Position numbers and translations under genes: made by a program | Notes under the pieces: model-generated | Database searches by the model: none | Told to the model about the DNA's origin: nothing | What the model saw: only the letters and a program-made list of their open reading frames with translations | Shown here: piece after piece, positions 46,401 to 54,705 of the stretch | Numbering within the stretch: the first letter of the stretch is position 1 | Layout: each line of letters begins with the position of its first letter | NCBI GenBank assembly: GCA_949358305.1 | Contig: OX442323.1 | Coordinates: 620,001 to 684,000 of the forward strand | Length of the DNA: 64,000 bases | Reading direction: 5' to 3' | DNA from: Strigamia acuminata | Lineage: Eukaryota > Arthropoda > Chilopoda > Geophilomorpha > Linotaeniidae

Positions 46401-48268
46401 GCAATGCGCCACAAGCCCATCCAGCAGCGCACCATGGTCCACCTCCAACTGGAGCTGCAACTGCATATAAATGGCGTTACATTGGTGGAGATACTGAGTG
46501 TAGACACTGGAAAAGGGAGGAACATTTGCGCAAAGTGCAGGAACCTGGCAAATTGAAAACAGATGTTTATTATTTCCCAGAAGCGGGACTCCGATTACGT
46601 TCTAGAGGTGAAGTTGAGGAATTCTGTCACATGAACAATATTCCTTATGATTCTGAACTGTTTTATTTTGGCAATATGGAATATGAATTGGAGGATCTTC
46701 CACAACCACTTCCCAGAGTGCACCTTTGTCGTCGTGATCCCACAAGTTACGCAGAGGCTGTAAGATTTCCGGATGCAACCAAATGGCAGGAAGCCATTAA
46801 TGAAGAGTTAGACACTTTTGCAGAAAGAGGCGTCTATGAAGAGGTCCCTAAACCGGAAAATACAACCATATTAGGGTGCAAGTGGCTCTTCAAACTGAAG
46901 GAAGATGCTCTAGGCAAGCCAGCAAGATATCGCGCCAGATTAGTGGCACAGGGTTTTCGTCAGACGTTAGGAGTAGACTATGATGAGGTATTCAGCCCTG
47001 TTGTCAACTTTGTTCTCATACGCCTATTTTTCTGCCTATTAGTAGTGCTTAAAGGGTGGAAGGACGCGCACTTAGATGTGAAATGCGCGTACCTATACGG
47101 CGATCTTGCGCACAAAGTATATATGCGCATTCCAGCTGGCGCAACATGTTCAAATCCAAATCACGTATGGCTCCTGATAAAGTCGCTCTACGGACTCCAT
47201 CAGTCCGGGCGCCAATGGTTTGAAAAACTGGATCAAACATTGCGCGATTTGGGATTTCGCAGATTACCAGGGTGCAACTGTGTGTACATATACGGAACTT
47301 CCGCCGTGATGCTAATATACGTCGATGATATAGTACTATTTCACGCGACGGATGGCATCCTGACGCAATTAATTGCTCTTATTAGCACCAAATTCGATGT
47401 CGTGAATTTAGGACCAATTACGAAACTCTTAGGTGTAGAGTTCATCCGTACTCCCAAGGGAATCTTCATCATCCAACGTGCATACATACAGAAGATTCTT
47501 AAGAAATTTGAAATTGTCGCCGATAAACTCATCAAGGTCCCAGTAACACCAGGAACGACGCTCGTCAAAGGGTCGAAAGAGGACTTGCCAGAATTTCCTT
47601 ATCGTTCGTTAATTGGCTCTCTTCTCTTCCTCGCATCGAGGACACGACCTGATATATTATTCTCAGTGATAATGTTATCACAGTTTAACAATTGCTATAA
47701 CCACACGCACATCAAGGCACTCATGCAGGTTGTGCGCTACGTAGGCAATACTTTGGATTACGCAATTGAACTATCAAATTGTTCCAATGGACAACTATGG
47801 GGATATACTGACGCGTCCTGGGCCACCGAAGTCAGCACTTCTTTGAGTTTCGGCGGATATATAGCCTATATTGGAAACGTCCCCATCGGATGGAGTTGTC
47901 GAAAACAGACCAGCGTGGCGTGCTCAACGATGGAGGCGGAGTTTGTCGCCCTCGTTGAGTGCGTCCGTGAGCTTTATTGGCTGGATTACGTCTACAGTTC
48001 CGTCCCGATGCTGAATAGATCTTCACCACCTTTAGTGTTCTCCGATGCGCTTTCTTCCATCCAATTCACATCAAATGACGTGGAGAACAGTAAAACGAAA
48101 CATATCCGAGTGAAATTTCATTGGATTCGGGAATGGTACACAGCAGGTGCATTCCAATTGCGCAAAGTCCCCGGATCAATGAACGTGGCAGACATCTTTA
48201 CCAAATGGTTGGGCTCATCTCAACTGCGTCTCCTGATTTCCCGGATTTTCAATTTCAACCTATCGTGA
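43448..48268 (+). CDS. Copia-3 gag-pol polyprotein with MBD-like domain (1,606 aa)
   Basis: One uninterrupted ORF, ATG in CACGTCATGTCG. In order: UBN2-type Gag (about residues 10-200); zinc knuckle CYNCQEFGHYANKC (about 235); and protease with WIVDCGATDHVC, where the usual D-S/T-G is D320-C321-G. The integrase HHCC domain is at about 558-605. The integrase core has LHMDVWG, RTDRGGEF and GTAERINR (about 623, 687, 721). A Pro/Thr-rich linker (about 918-998) leads to an MBD-like domain (about 1018-1077), then RT with LIYVDDIVLF (about 1288) and RNase H with GYTDASW (about 1451). It is some 240 residues longer than Copia-1, partly through the linker and the MBD-like insert. No internal stop. The Cys in the protease motif is the one active-site oddity. 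Confidence 0.96.
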   Translation: MSKSADGNPGRLPILSVGNYELWQRSMRMVLRSEELWEHVTEEEEEDFLKTAGDKEKKKYKRRKAKALGLIYCSVSEAKKSALDDCKTPKEAWDILANIYAPSSRARQAAMRREFLNLRLEQGEDMADFLGRVDYHVRQMKDIGEITSSDRHAYQYLDLLPREYSQISFTTYHLPKGEFTPKKVSEQLLAEHMRLKAMDSRDIDNSKSPRAYAGEKQQRGRNRSRPSRPLSSVQCYNCQEFGHYANKCPLPPRRDDKNQPTASLQRKPRSSSRKRNKNSNRDDSRPRGNSSARRKTNFFASAPQQLPTIHFMQSHEWIVDCGATDHVCHVQAWFQDFVKVVPFNIALGQGHSEVLGKGKVKIISMINNVECVVNLQDVLYAPKFEANLISVSKMDKTKHHIHIWNGDVYVYKSDIKHPMLRAKEKGGLYYVDGLCPPSTLMSTVDVPIAQSIAPTRTLVTTEEDFIQYPRAKKKSKNPELFTDFRLEFPPLPNEIPPPAPIKVTQSKTPPVPVPTNPLPQVPSFADTLKAIPPTSKPNLKSANQKKVAAPTVKKDATGIWHSRLGHLHTNAMKLLAGNDQVYGVTPAEVNKELSCNHCRIAKSTRISHKPDEHPISTKALDLLHMDVWGASRTTSYGGARYVLTIIDDATRYAWIFPMAQKSQVFGLFKDYVTRIERVTGKRVKAIRTDRGGEFLSNEFDRYLKETGIQAQRTNPHSPAMNGTAERINRTMADYTRAILDETGLPNELWAEFAVTFSYIKNRCPHSRLKNEVPYILWRRRALSLRHLRKLGSKCWVHHTAPGRDKLDPRAWEGYLVGYATTTRGYRVWNPTDNKVIESIHVKIDERQSYKRSNHYRGPQEPWTGPDLDQTHQASQIYEPLRISQPQVRFDDELEYTNWPKFPDSEDECDTDYDSDDSAPPGAQARTPPGSPIRIPTPVLSPIISPVISRAPSPLITPGNTPTHTPPGTPPGSPPCFVNARRGSRGNAPQAHPAAHHGPPPTGAATAYKWRYIGGDTECRHWKREEHLRKVQEPGKLKTDVYYFPEAGLRLRSRGEVEEFCHMNNIPYDSELFYFGNMEYELEDLPQPLPRVHLCRRDPTSYAEAVRFPDATKWQEAINEELDTFAERGVYEEVPKPENTTILGCKWLFKLKEDALGKPARYRARLVAQGFRQTLGVDYDEVFSPVVNFVLIRLFFCLLVVLKGWKDAHLDVKCAYLYGDLAHKVYMRIPAGATCSNPNHVWLLIKSLYGLHQSGRQWFEKLDQTLRDLGFRRLPGCNCVYIYGTSAVMLIYVDDIVLFHATDGILTQLIALISTKFDVVNLGPITKLLGVEFIRTPKGIFIIQRAYIQKILKKFEIVADKLIKVPVTPGTTLVKGSKEDLPEFPYRSLIGSLLFLASRTRPDILFSVIMLSQFNNCYNHTHIKALMQVVRYVGNTLDYAIELSNCSNGQLWGYTDASWATEVSTSLSFGGYIAYIGNVPIGWSCRKQTSVACSTMEAEFVALVECVRELYWLDYVYSSVPMLNRSSPPLVFSDALSSIQFTSNDVENSKTKHIRVKFHWIREWYTAGAFQLRKVPGSMNVADIFTKWLGSSQLRLLISRIFNFNLS
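46502..46680 (+). other. MBD-like domain within the Copia-3 polyprotein
   Basis: Encodes HWKREEHLRKVQ, then KTDVYYFPEAGLRLRS and RGEVEEFC. The pattern W-x-R-E, a basic R two residues before the turn, D-V-Y-Y-F, L/F-R-S and a following helix is that of methyl-CpG-binding domains. The equivalents of the DNA-contacting Arg, Asp, Tyr and Arg of MBD proteins appear to be present. It lies between integrase and RT. No search was possible. Confidence 0.72.
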
Positions 48269-48476
48269 CATTCTTAATTTAGTTTTACCGGAATTTTGAG
48301 GATCATCGAGTTCCAGTGGGAATTTTCGGGCTTCCGTAGTGATTTATATAACAGTACCCGGCTCGATGTTCCGAATTATTATTTCCATTATTATTATTCT
48401 ATGTAAAGTTACATTTAAAGTTTTTCCCTTAACTTATTCTTTATTTTTGCGGCTATTTGCCATCGAAGGGGGAAAT
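48269..48476 (+). promoter_or_regulatory. Copia-3 3' untranslated region with polypurine tract
   Basis: GAAGGGGGAAAT (48465-48476) abuts the 3' LTR and is the likely plus-strand primer. Confidence 0.8.
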
Positions 48477-48947
48477 TGTTGTTTATCGATGCCAAACAGT
48501 CCTCCGTACTTGTTTTGCGCATTTCTTAATGTATTACTGCATTATGCAGCCTAGTGTATTTATTAGGATTTATTTCATTATTTAACATTGGGCATAATGC
48601 TGCCTGCATCATGTTAGTATTAGTTTACTTTTTCCAACACCAGATGGTGTCACTTGTATGTTTTCTCACAATCACAATGGCCGCTTGCATGCCAGCAAGC
48701 ACTCATGTGTTTTCTCCACCTAAATGGACCACATTATGTAAGCATTTTCGTTTTTATTAAACATTTAGTTTATTTTTACATTGTGTTTGTCACTTATGAG
48801 CACTTTAGAGTGCAGTGACTTCATTTTCCACCATTTTCAAGCGCTGGAGGTGCGCGCACGTCATTGCGCTCATATTAGCCGTGTTTCGGCATTTAAACTC
48901 GCTTCCACACACAGTATTTCATACTGTGAGCGCACTCCTCTGCTACA
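48477..48947 (+). repeat. Copia-3 3' LTR (471 bp)
   Basis: Matches the 5' LTR. Followed by ATTTG at 48948-48952 and the rest of the Copia-2 coding region. Confidence 0.95.
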
Positions 48948-48952
48948 ATTTG

Positions 48953-51444
48953 AAGGCGTGCGTTCCTTGTTTTTGATGACGTCTTTGCCTCGAGAATTGT
49001 GGGCTGAGCTCGCGGTTTCAATGATTTATCTCAAGAATCGCTTTCCACATAAATCTCTGAACAACCTTATCCCCTATTGTCTGTGGTACAATAAGGCTGT
49101 TCCACTCAAGCACTTAAAAGTGATTGGGTCAAGGTGTTTCGTGCACATACCACAACAGGTCCGTGGTTCAAAATTCGAGTCTCGAGCCTGGACGGGTGTA
49201 GTTGTTGGCTATGCTTTGCGCACGCGAGGTTATCGCGTGTGGTGCCCAAAGCGCCGTGCAGTGTTTGAGTCAAAGCATGTTCGTTTTGATGAAAACTGCA
49301 TGTGGGGACATCCTCGTTTTTATGAGGGTACTGAGGTAACTGATGAGGGAGCTATATCGGTGACATTAGATTCGGATTTCGATTCCGATCCACCTCTTCC
49401 TCCACCTCCTCCTCAACGTCCCCCCAATCTTCCTCCGCTTTCTTATCCTCCTCCACCTTCTTATCCTCCTCCTCCACCGCCTGTGGTTACTCGACCTTCG
49501 GCGCAAGCGCATCCGTTGCCTACACCACCTACTATTGCCTCGCCACTAAATCAGCCTCAGCCTTCTACTTCGGCTGTGGGGGGCAAGTGGACTCGCTCCG
49601 AGGTGATTCGGCAGTCTGGTGCGACTATGGGAAACACTGATGTGTATTTTTATCCCCCGGATCATACCAGATTACGGAGTCATGTTGACGTTGCGCAATA
49701 TTGCGCAGATCATCGATTAGCATATGACCGGGATAATTTTGACTTTTGCACCCGGAACGTGCCTGTTTGCACGGTTGATCCCCCTCCGGCAGATCCAACT
49801 GCTTTTCCTCTTCCTAGTCCTACGGCTTCAGAAGATGAAGCATTAGGGGATTGCTATTCTGCTACACCACGGTACGCGCACTCCTTATTTGCCCAGGTTC
49901 CTCGCACCTATAAGGAAGCTATTGCAAGTCCCGACCGTGTCCATTGGCAGAAAGCCATGGAGGAAGAGCTTTCACTCTTCCGTGAGCGAGGTGTTTACGA
50001 AGAGGTTGAGAAACCTCCTTCTAATGTGAACATTGTGGGGAATAAATGGGTTTACTACATCAAGCGCGATGCAGAAGGCGTCGTGCGCCGTTTTAGAGCG
50101 ATGTTGGTTGCCCAGGGCTTTAGCCAAAAGTTCGGAGTCGACTATTCCGAGGTTTTCAGTCCCGTGGTTAACTATGTGCTTATACGCCTGTTTTTCGTGC
50201 TTCTAGTAGTCGTTTTAGGCTGGCTAGATGCACATCTCGATGTCAAGGGTGCTTATTTATATGGCAACTTAGATGAAGCTATCTTCATGAGAATTCCTAA
50301 GGGCTGGGAAACTCCTCAGAATGCCGGTAAGGTATGGAGGCTTCATAAGGCCCTTTACGGCCTTCATCAGAGCGGACGGCAATGGAATTTCCGCCTAGTT
50401 GAGGCTTTGCTAGGGATTAATTTCCACAAGCTTCTTGGGATTAATGGCGTATTTATTTCCAACACTTATGATGCTGTCATCCTTGTTTATGTTGATGACA
50501 TGGTACTTTTCACCAAAGGACAAGATCCGCGTGATCGAACTGTTAAGGCCCTTCGTACAATTTTCACGATAACAGATTTGGGTCCGGTATCGAAGTTGTT
50601 GGGCGTCCAATTTGATCGCGATGGTGGTAAAATCTGCATCCATCAGCGCGATTACATTGATAAGATTGCTGAAGACTACGAAATTTCCTCCGAGCATTTG
50701 TGCAAAGTCCCGATTACCGTTGGCACGATGGTCAATTGTGCTAGAGATGGTGAACGTGTTTTGAGGGATGATGAATTCCCATATCGGTCTCTCATTGGGT
50801 CTCTGCTCTTTCTAGCTTCTCGAACGCGTCCCGATATCCTCTTTCCAGTTATCCTTATGTCACAATATAACACGTGCTTTACTGGAAGGCACGTGGCCCT
50901 TTTGCTACAGATCCTCCAGTATGTGAAGAATACGCGGGAATATTCAATTCAGCTTTCCGCGGTCACTGGAGATATTCTATCAGGGCACTCCGATGCTTCT
51001 TGGATCTCAGATCGAGATACAAGAAAGAGCTTCGGAGGTTATACGATTTCGGTGTTCGGGGTTCCCATTTCCTGGGGTTGCTGTAAGCAACGCTATTGCG
51101 CCTTGTCCATTATGGAAGCGGAATTCCTAGCGCTTTTGGACGGTGCAAAGGAAATTGTCTGGCTTCATGGTGCGATTGAGCGGACCCGGATTTTTCAACT
51201 TCCGGCCCCAACCATGTTCTCTGATTCTCTGTCGACGATTTTTTTCACCCGCAACGATATAGAGAATCGGAGGACAAAGCACATTGACGTGAAATTCTTT
51301 TTCCTGCGGGATTGGCTAAATGAGGGTGTTTTTGTTTTGAGGAAAGTTTCAGGTGAATTAAACCCTGCGGACATCTTCACAAAATTTTTCTCGCCCGCCC
51401 GCATTCGATATTTATGTCAACATTTTTACAGTAGTTTGCGATAG
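48953..51444 (+). pseudogene. Copia-2 gag-pol polyprotein, 3' part with MBD-like domain
   Basis: Resumes the integrase frame at EGVRSLFLMTSLPRELW; open frame upstream in the Copia-3 LTR is not part of it. It continues through the integrase C-terminus (ending near SKHVRFDE), a Pro-rich linker (about 49383-49560), an MBD-like domain (49582-49758), RT with LVYVDDMVLF (about 50487) and RNase H with GHSDASW (about 50985), and stops TAG at 51444. The joint with the 5' part keeps the frame once a single ATTTG is counted. Confidence 0.94.
49582..49758 (+). other. MBD-like domain within the Copia-2 polyprotein
   Basis: 59 residues: GKWTRSEVIRQSGATMG, then NTDVYFYPPDHTRLRS, a helix-like VDVAQYC and a closing DNFDFCTR. 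This follows the MBD pattern closely: W-x-R-x-E-V-x-R-x-SG, D-V-Y, L-R-S, F-D-F. It is at the same place, between integrase and RT, as in Copia-3, and the two segments differ at many positions, so the motif is conserved while the rest has drifted. Confidence 0.78.
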
Positions 51445-51511
51445 GTTTTCGCATTTACTTTTGTTATATCTTGTTATATGATTGAGTCATGTCTCGGAGA
51501 ATGGGGGGCTC
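51445..51511 (+). promoter_or_regulatory. Copia-2 3' spacer with polypurine tract
   Basis: GGAGAATGGGGGG (51496-51508) lies 3 nt before the 3' LTR and is a likely plus-strand primer. Confidence 0.7.
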
Positions 51512-51791
51512 TGTTGGCTTTTGTTCTCCGAGATTTGTGATATGCAATTGATTATTGATGTTACACATGTTTGATTTGTAATTATTTATGATTTTATAGT
51601 TTATTATCATGTAAACATTGATGTATCAATTGGGTTACCGTAGTTGGAGTTGTTTTTTAACTGCTTAGCAACTGTTGTTATTACTTGTTCTCTTGTTGTT
51701 GATTTTTCTCCATGCTTGCATGAGATGATTAAATCTTGTTCTTTTACTCACTTTTGGCCTGGAATTTGTTCATCAATCCATACTTTCAACA
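51512..51791 (+). repeat. Copia-2 3' LTR (280 bp)
   Basis: Matches 38526-38805; followed by the AACAG duplication (51792-51796). Confidence 0.95.
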
Positions 51792-51796
51792 AACAG

Positions 51797-52310
51797 GATC
51801 CAGAAATTACCAAGCGAGTTGGTAAGCTAAACTAAAACTGTAAAATAAGTTGGGGACTTGGTAAAATGCGAGTCTCTCAAACTTTTGTTGCGTCCTGCTC
51901 GCAACACGCGCGATGTACGCGCGTGGCCGTGTGTTGAACGTGCGCACTACGCGCAAGAACCGTACAAACCGAGGTAAAACGAATTAAACACATATCTAAT
52001 GCAAAAACAATTATTAAATACATCATTCTTGTTGCTGTTTGCAAACTTGCAAAACTTGCACCGAATTTGGGCAATTTTTTACAAATTTCAGCAGATTTTT
52101 GTCTATATTTGACAAATTTCAGCAGATTTCCTCAATCCTCAAACATTTGCTGATATTTCTCAAACATTTTCTAAAATTAATTGAAATCTGTCTGAAATTT
52201 GTCTTGAATGTGTCAAATATTGTCAAAAATCCGTGGAAATTTGTCAAATACTGGCAAAAATCCATGTAAATTTGTCAAAAATTGCCATAATTTGGTGCAA
52301 ATTGTGTTAG
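51797..52310. other. Unassigned AT-rich DNA with a short recurring motif
   Basis: No gene seen. From about 52060 a degenerate phrase, roughly GACAAATTTCAGCAGATTTTTG, recurs. The same phrase is found on the far side of the gypsy element (about 61078-61140), so the gypsy element landed inside this older repeat. Confidence 0.5.
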
Positions 52311-52314
52311 ATAT

Positions 52315-52858
52315 TGTTACGAGCGCAGACCTCGCTGTACGACAGCGGGCCTAAACGCTCTGTTTAGAGAATTAATTCTGAAAGCTCTCACTAGGCACAC
52401 TGGGGTTTCCAAATCCGCTCACCAGTTGTCACTGTGTTAATTATGCACAGGGCAACTGGACTAATCAATCAAGTAGAGCGGGGGTGGACCCAGAGTTTAC
52501 CTGGTGAGCTAAGTGGGTTTGAGAGAGCAGAAATGTTCTGAGCCTCAAACAGTTAACATGGTAAGTAAAGGCTTCTGTGGACCAGCGCACACAGCGCTTG
52601 GTCCCACCCCGCCTTTCCAAATTCATAGAGATATAATTTGATTATCATTCTTGCTTTCTTGCTTTATGTTTATGTAAAATAAAGGATTATGTTTATCATT
52701 TGATTTTGTTAAGTTTGTAATAAGTCCCATAGAATAAAAGAGATTTATTTAAATGATAAATCAGTTCTCTCAATCATTTCACCTAAAGGATTTCAAGGTC
52801 TTTGCTAAATTAATTAGCATTTGTTATGTGTGTGGATCACCCCAACCCACACGTAACA
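52315..52858 (+). repeat. Gypsy 5' LTR (544 bp)
   Basis: TGTTACGAGCGCAG to CCACACGTAACA; matches 60406-60949. An AATAAA is at 52679-52684 (TAAAATAAAGG). Confidence 0.95.
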
Positions 52859-52861
52859 AAG

Positions 52862-52875
52862 TGGTGGAGATGCGG
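52862..52875 (+). promoter_or_regulatory. Gypsy primer binding site, probably tRNA-Ala
   Basis: TGGTGGAGATGCGG, 3 nt after the LTR, fits the complement of an animal tRNA-Ala 3' end (acceptor GGGGATG with a wobble pair). The identification is from memory of tRNA-Ala. Confidence 0.6.
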
Positions 52876-53637
52876 AATTAAAAGACCCTGTATAATTGCT
52901 TTATTTAAGAGCTAAAATGTTAGTAAAAATCTGGAATTTTGAGTAAAATAGTTGAAAATTTGTCCCTGAAAATGAGTAAGGTTGAGAAAGCAAATTGCCT
53001 ATAATATTATCAGATTTGAAAGCAAATAAAGAGACTTGTGAAAATCAATTTTAGTGTGAAAATTGAGAATTGGGAATGAATATTTAATTGTTTTGTGTGA
53101 AAATGTTGAATATTTAATTATCTTGTGTAAAAGTGTTGAATATTTAAGTGTTTGAGTTGAAACTGAGCATGAATGTTAAATGAGTTTGCATGTTACTGAA
53201 TATTTAATTAGTTGAAAACAATTAAACAGTATTTTAGAATTAAAGCCTAGTTTTAATGATAAATCATTTTAAGGTTATACATATTTTGAATAATTTTAAG
53301 AATTGTAAATAGTTTTAAAACAATTTTAACTCATGCACAGTTATAAGTAATAATATTATGAATTATTTTCTTTTCTCCTTAGCATGGTGAAAGTGTTTTA
53401 GTGATTAGTGTTTCACAGGTGAGGTGAATTTGTGTTTTGTGAGTGTGTGCCTTCTATGGTTGGAGTGGATCCATATTGAAGCTGGATCCTTCAAATATAA
53501 CATTTCGCAAGAAATCATCAAGTATAATTGCGGAAGACAGAGAGCGACACTACACATTAACAACAGAATTCAAGTCTGATGAACATTTGGATAGTGAGAT
53601 AGAACCAGAGGATAGTGAACCTCTAGAAGAAGTCAAG
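52876..53637 (+). other. Gypsy untranslated leader with candidate splice donor
   Basis: AT-rich and without a long ORF. CAG/GTGAGG at 53416-53424 matches a splice-donor consensus and could join the acceptor before ORF3. A short upstream ORF (ATG 53456, stop ending 53479) precedes gag. The open gag frame before 53638 contains no ATG. Confidence 0.5.
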
Positions 53638-54705
53638 ATGGCGACTAGCTCAACTGCAACGTTGGAAACCCTATTAAAAGGACTAGTAGTGCAAAAGCGC
53701 AATCCAGTCAATTATGATACCAAAACGGGGAACATTGACGAATGGATTGTTGGTTATGAAGCGATTGTTGCTACGGATACGGAACGTGCCAAGCATCTGC
53801 CGATTGTAATGAAGGAAGATGCGCTCTCCTGGTACGTCGAGCAGCTACAAGCTAACCCTAGCTGGGCTTGGGACGAATGGAAAGCAGCATTGCAGAAAAA
53901 ATTCCGCCGTAGGCCCGAGCACGTCCTCAATACCCTACACGCCCTTAAGCATGAAGAAGGGACAGCCATTGACTTTATTAAGAAAGTTCTCCACTTGTGT
54001 TCATTTGCCAGACCAGCCCTCAGTGAAACCCAGAAAATCAACTATGTCTATCAGGCTATGAAACAGCCGATAAAAGACAGGTTGATGACAGTTTTTCCTA
54101 CAGCTATGGATGATTTGATGGAAAGAGTTCAGCTTTATGAAGCCCATGGAGTGAAGGAAGATTCGTCGACAGCTTTACTGACCCTTGTACAGAAACTTGT
54201 GGCTGACAAGGCGACCGTCGCACCGTCAACTTATTTGACTGGAGTGGCAGAAGCCCCAAAGTCGCTCGCAGAACTTGTAGCAGAAAACAACTTTCTAAAA
54301 GAACAGAATATGTTTTTGCAGAATGGCGTATTGCAAGAGACGATCTCTCCAATTTTCCATCAAGGGACTTGGTTTACCCCAGTCAACAATCAGCGTCAAG
54401 GAGGAAAATTTTTCCAAGGAACCCAGCAGAAGCAGCAGCAATTCCAGCAAAGTTCTCCGCAGAACTGGCAGAATTTTCAGCAGCAGCAAACTGGACCCGG
54501 ATGTTTCCATCAGCCCAACTGCACCTGCTGTGCGTCACAAAACAGAGGTGGCGGTGGGAAGAGGCGTGATACTTGGCGTTATAATAATAAGAATAATGAA
54601 GAAAATAACAGTAACCAAGGAAATGGTCCTGCTAACAATAACAGCGGTAATAACCAAGCAAGAAATCCACCTGGGAATCAAAAACAACAGAACCGGGGAA
54701 ACTAG
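53638..54705 (+). CDS. Gypsy Gag (355 aa)
   Basis: ATG at 53638 (AAGATGGCG) is the first in-frame ATG. Residues about 20-190 resemble the retrotransposon Gag capsid family (Retrotrans_gag): DEWIVGYEAIV, SWYVEQLQ, WDEWKAALQKKFRRR. No CCHC zinc knuckle is evident. Instead the C-terminal 100 residues are Gln/Asn/Gly-rich with scattered Cys/His (CFHQPNCTCC) and basic patches, likely for nucleic-acid binding. The frame ends in tandem TAG TAG at 54703-54708, directly after a slippery heptamer. Confidence 0.88.
   Translation: MATSSTATLETLLKGLVVQKRNPVNYDTKTGNIDEWIVGYEAIVATDTERAKHLPIVMKEDALSWYVEQLQANPSWAWDEWKAALQKKFRRRPEHVLNTLHALKHEEGTAIDFIKKVLHLCSFARPALSETQKINYVYQAMKQPIKDRLMTVFPTAMDDLMERVQLYEAHGVKEDSSTALLTLVQKLVADKATVAPSTYLTGVAEAPKSLAELVAENNFLKEQNMFLQNGVLQETISPIFHQGTWFTPVNNQRQGGKFFQGTQQKQQQFQQSSPQNWQNFQQQQTGPGCFHQPNCTCCASQNRGGGGKRRDTWRYNNKNNEENNSNQGNGPANNNSGNNQARNPPGNQKQQNRGN
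54696..54702 (+). promoter_or_regulatory. Programmed -1 frameshift site, GGGAAAC
   Basis: In the gag frame it reads G GGA AAC then TAG, the canonical X XXY YYZ heptamer placed directly before the gag stop. Slipping back one base continues CTA GTA GTG CCA and enters the open pol frame. The two frames overlap from 54570 to 54705. Confidence 0.85.

Larger units (their letters stand above)
42102..48947 (+). mobile_element. Ty1/copia retrotransposon Copia-3, inserted in the Copia-2 integrase region
   Basis: A complete 6,846-bp element with 471-bp LTRs at 42102-42572 and 48477-48947. The 5-bp duplication ATTTG is at 42097-42101 and 48948-48952. Its RT and RNase H resemble Copia-2 more than Copia-1, and both share the MBD-like segment, so it is a relative nested in a relative. 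One LTR difference noticed (TTATCTTTAC against TTATTTTTAC). The ORF is intact, so it is potentially active. Confidence 0.96.
38526..51791 (+). mobile_element. Ty1/copia retrotransposon Copia-2 (contains Copia-3)
   Basis: LTRs of 280 bp lie at 38526-38805 and 51512-51791, with the 5-bp duplication AACAG at 38521-38525 and 51792-51796. The element has a perfect initiator-Met primer site, a long leader, and a gag-pol ORF split by Copia-3 at 42102-48947. With Copia-3 left out the frame is continuous, so Copia-3 is the only disruption I see. The LTR pair differs at one position that I noticed (TTCTCTATG against TTCTCCATG). Confidence 0.95.

Noticed and set aside
48781-48952. The apparent N-terminus of the 887-codon ORF ending at 51444
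   Set aside because: It lies in the Copia-3 3' LTR; true Copia-2 coding resumes at 48953.
53443-53637. A 65-residue N-terminal extension of the gypsy Gag
   Set aside because: It would need a GTG start; the first in-frame ATG is 53638, in good context and at the start of the conserved region.
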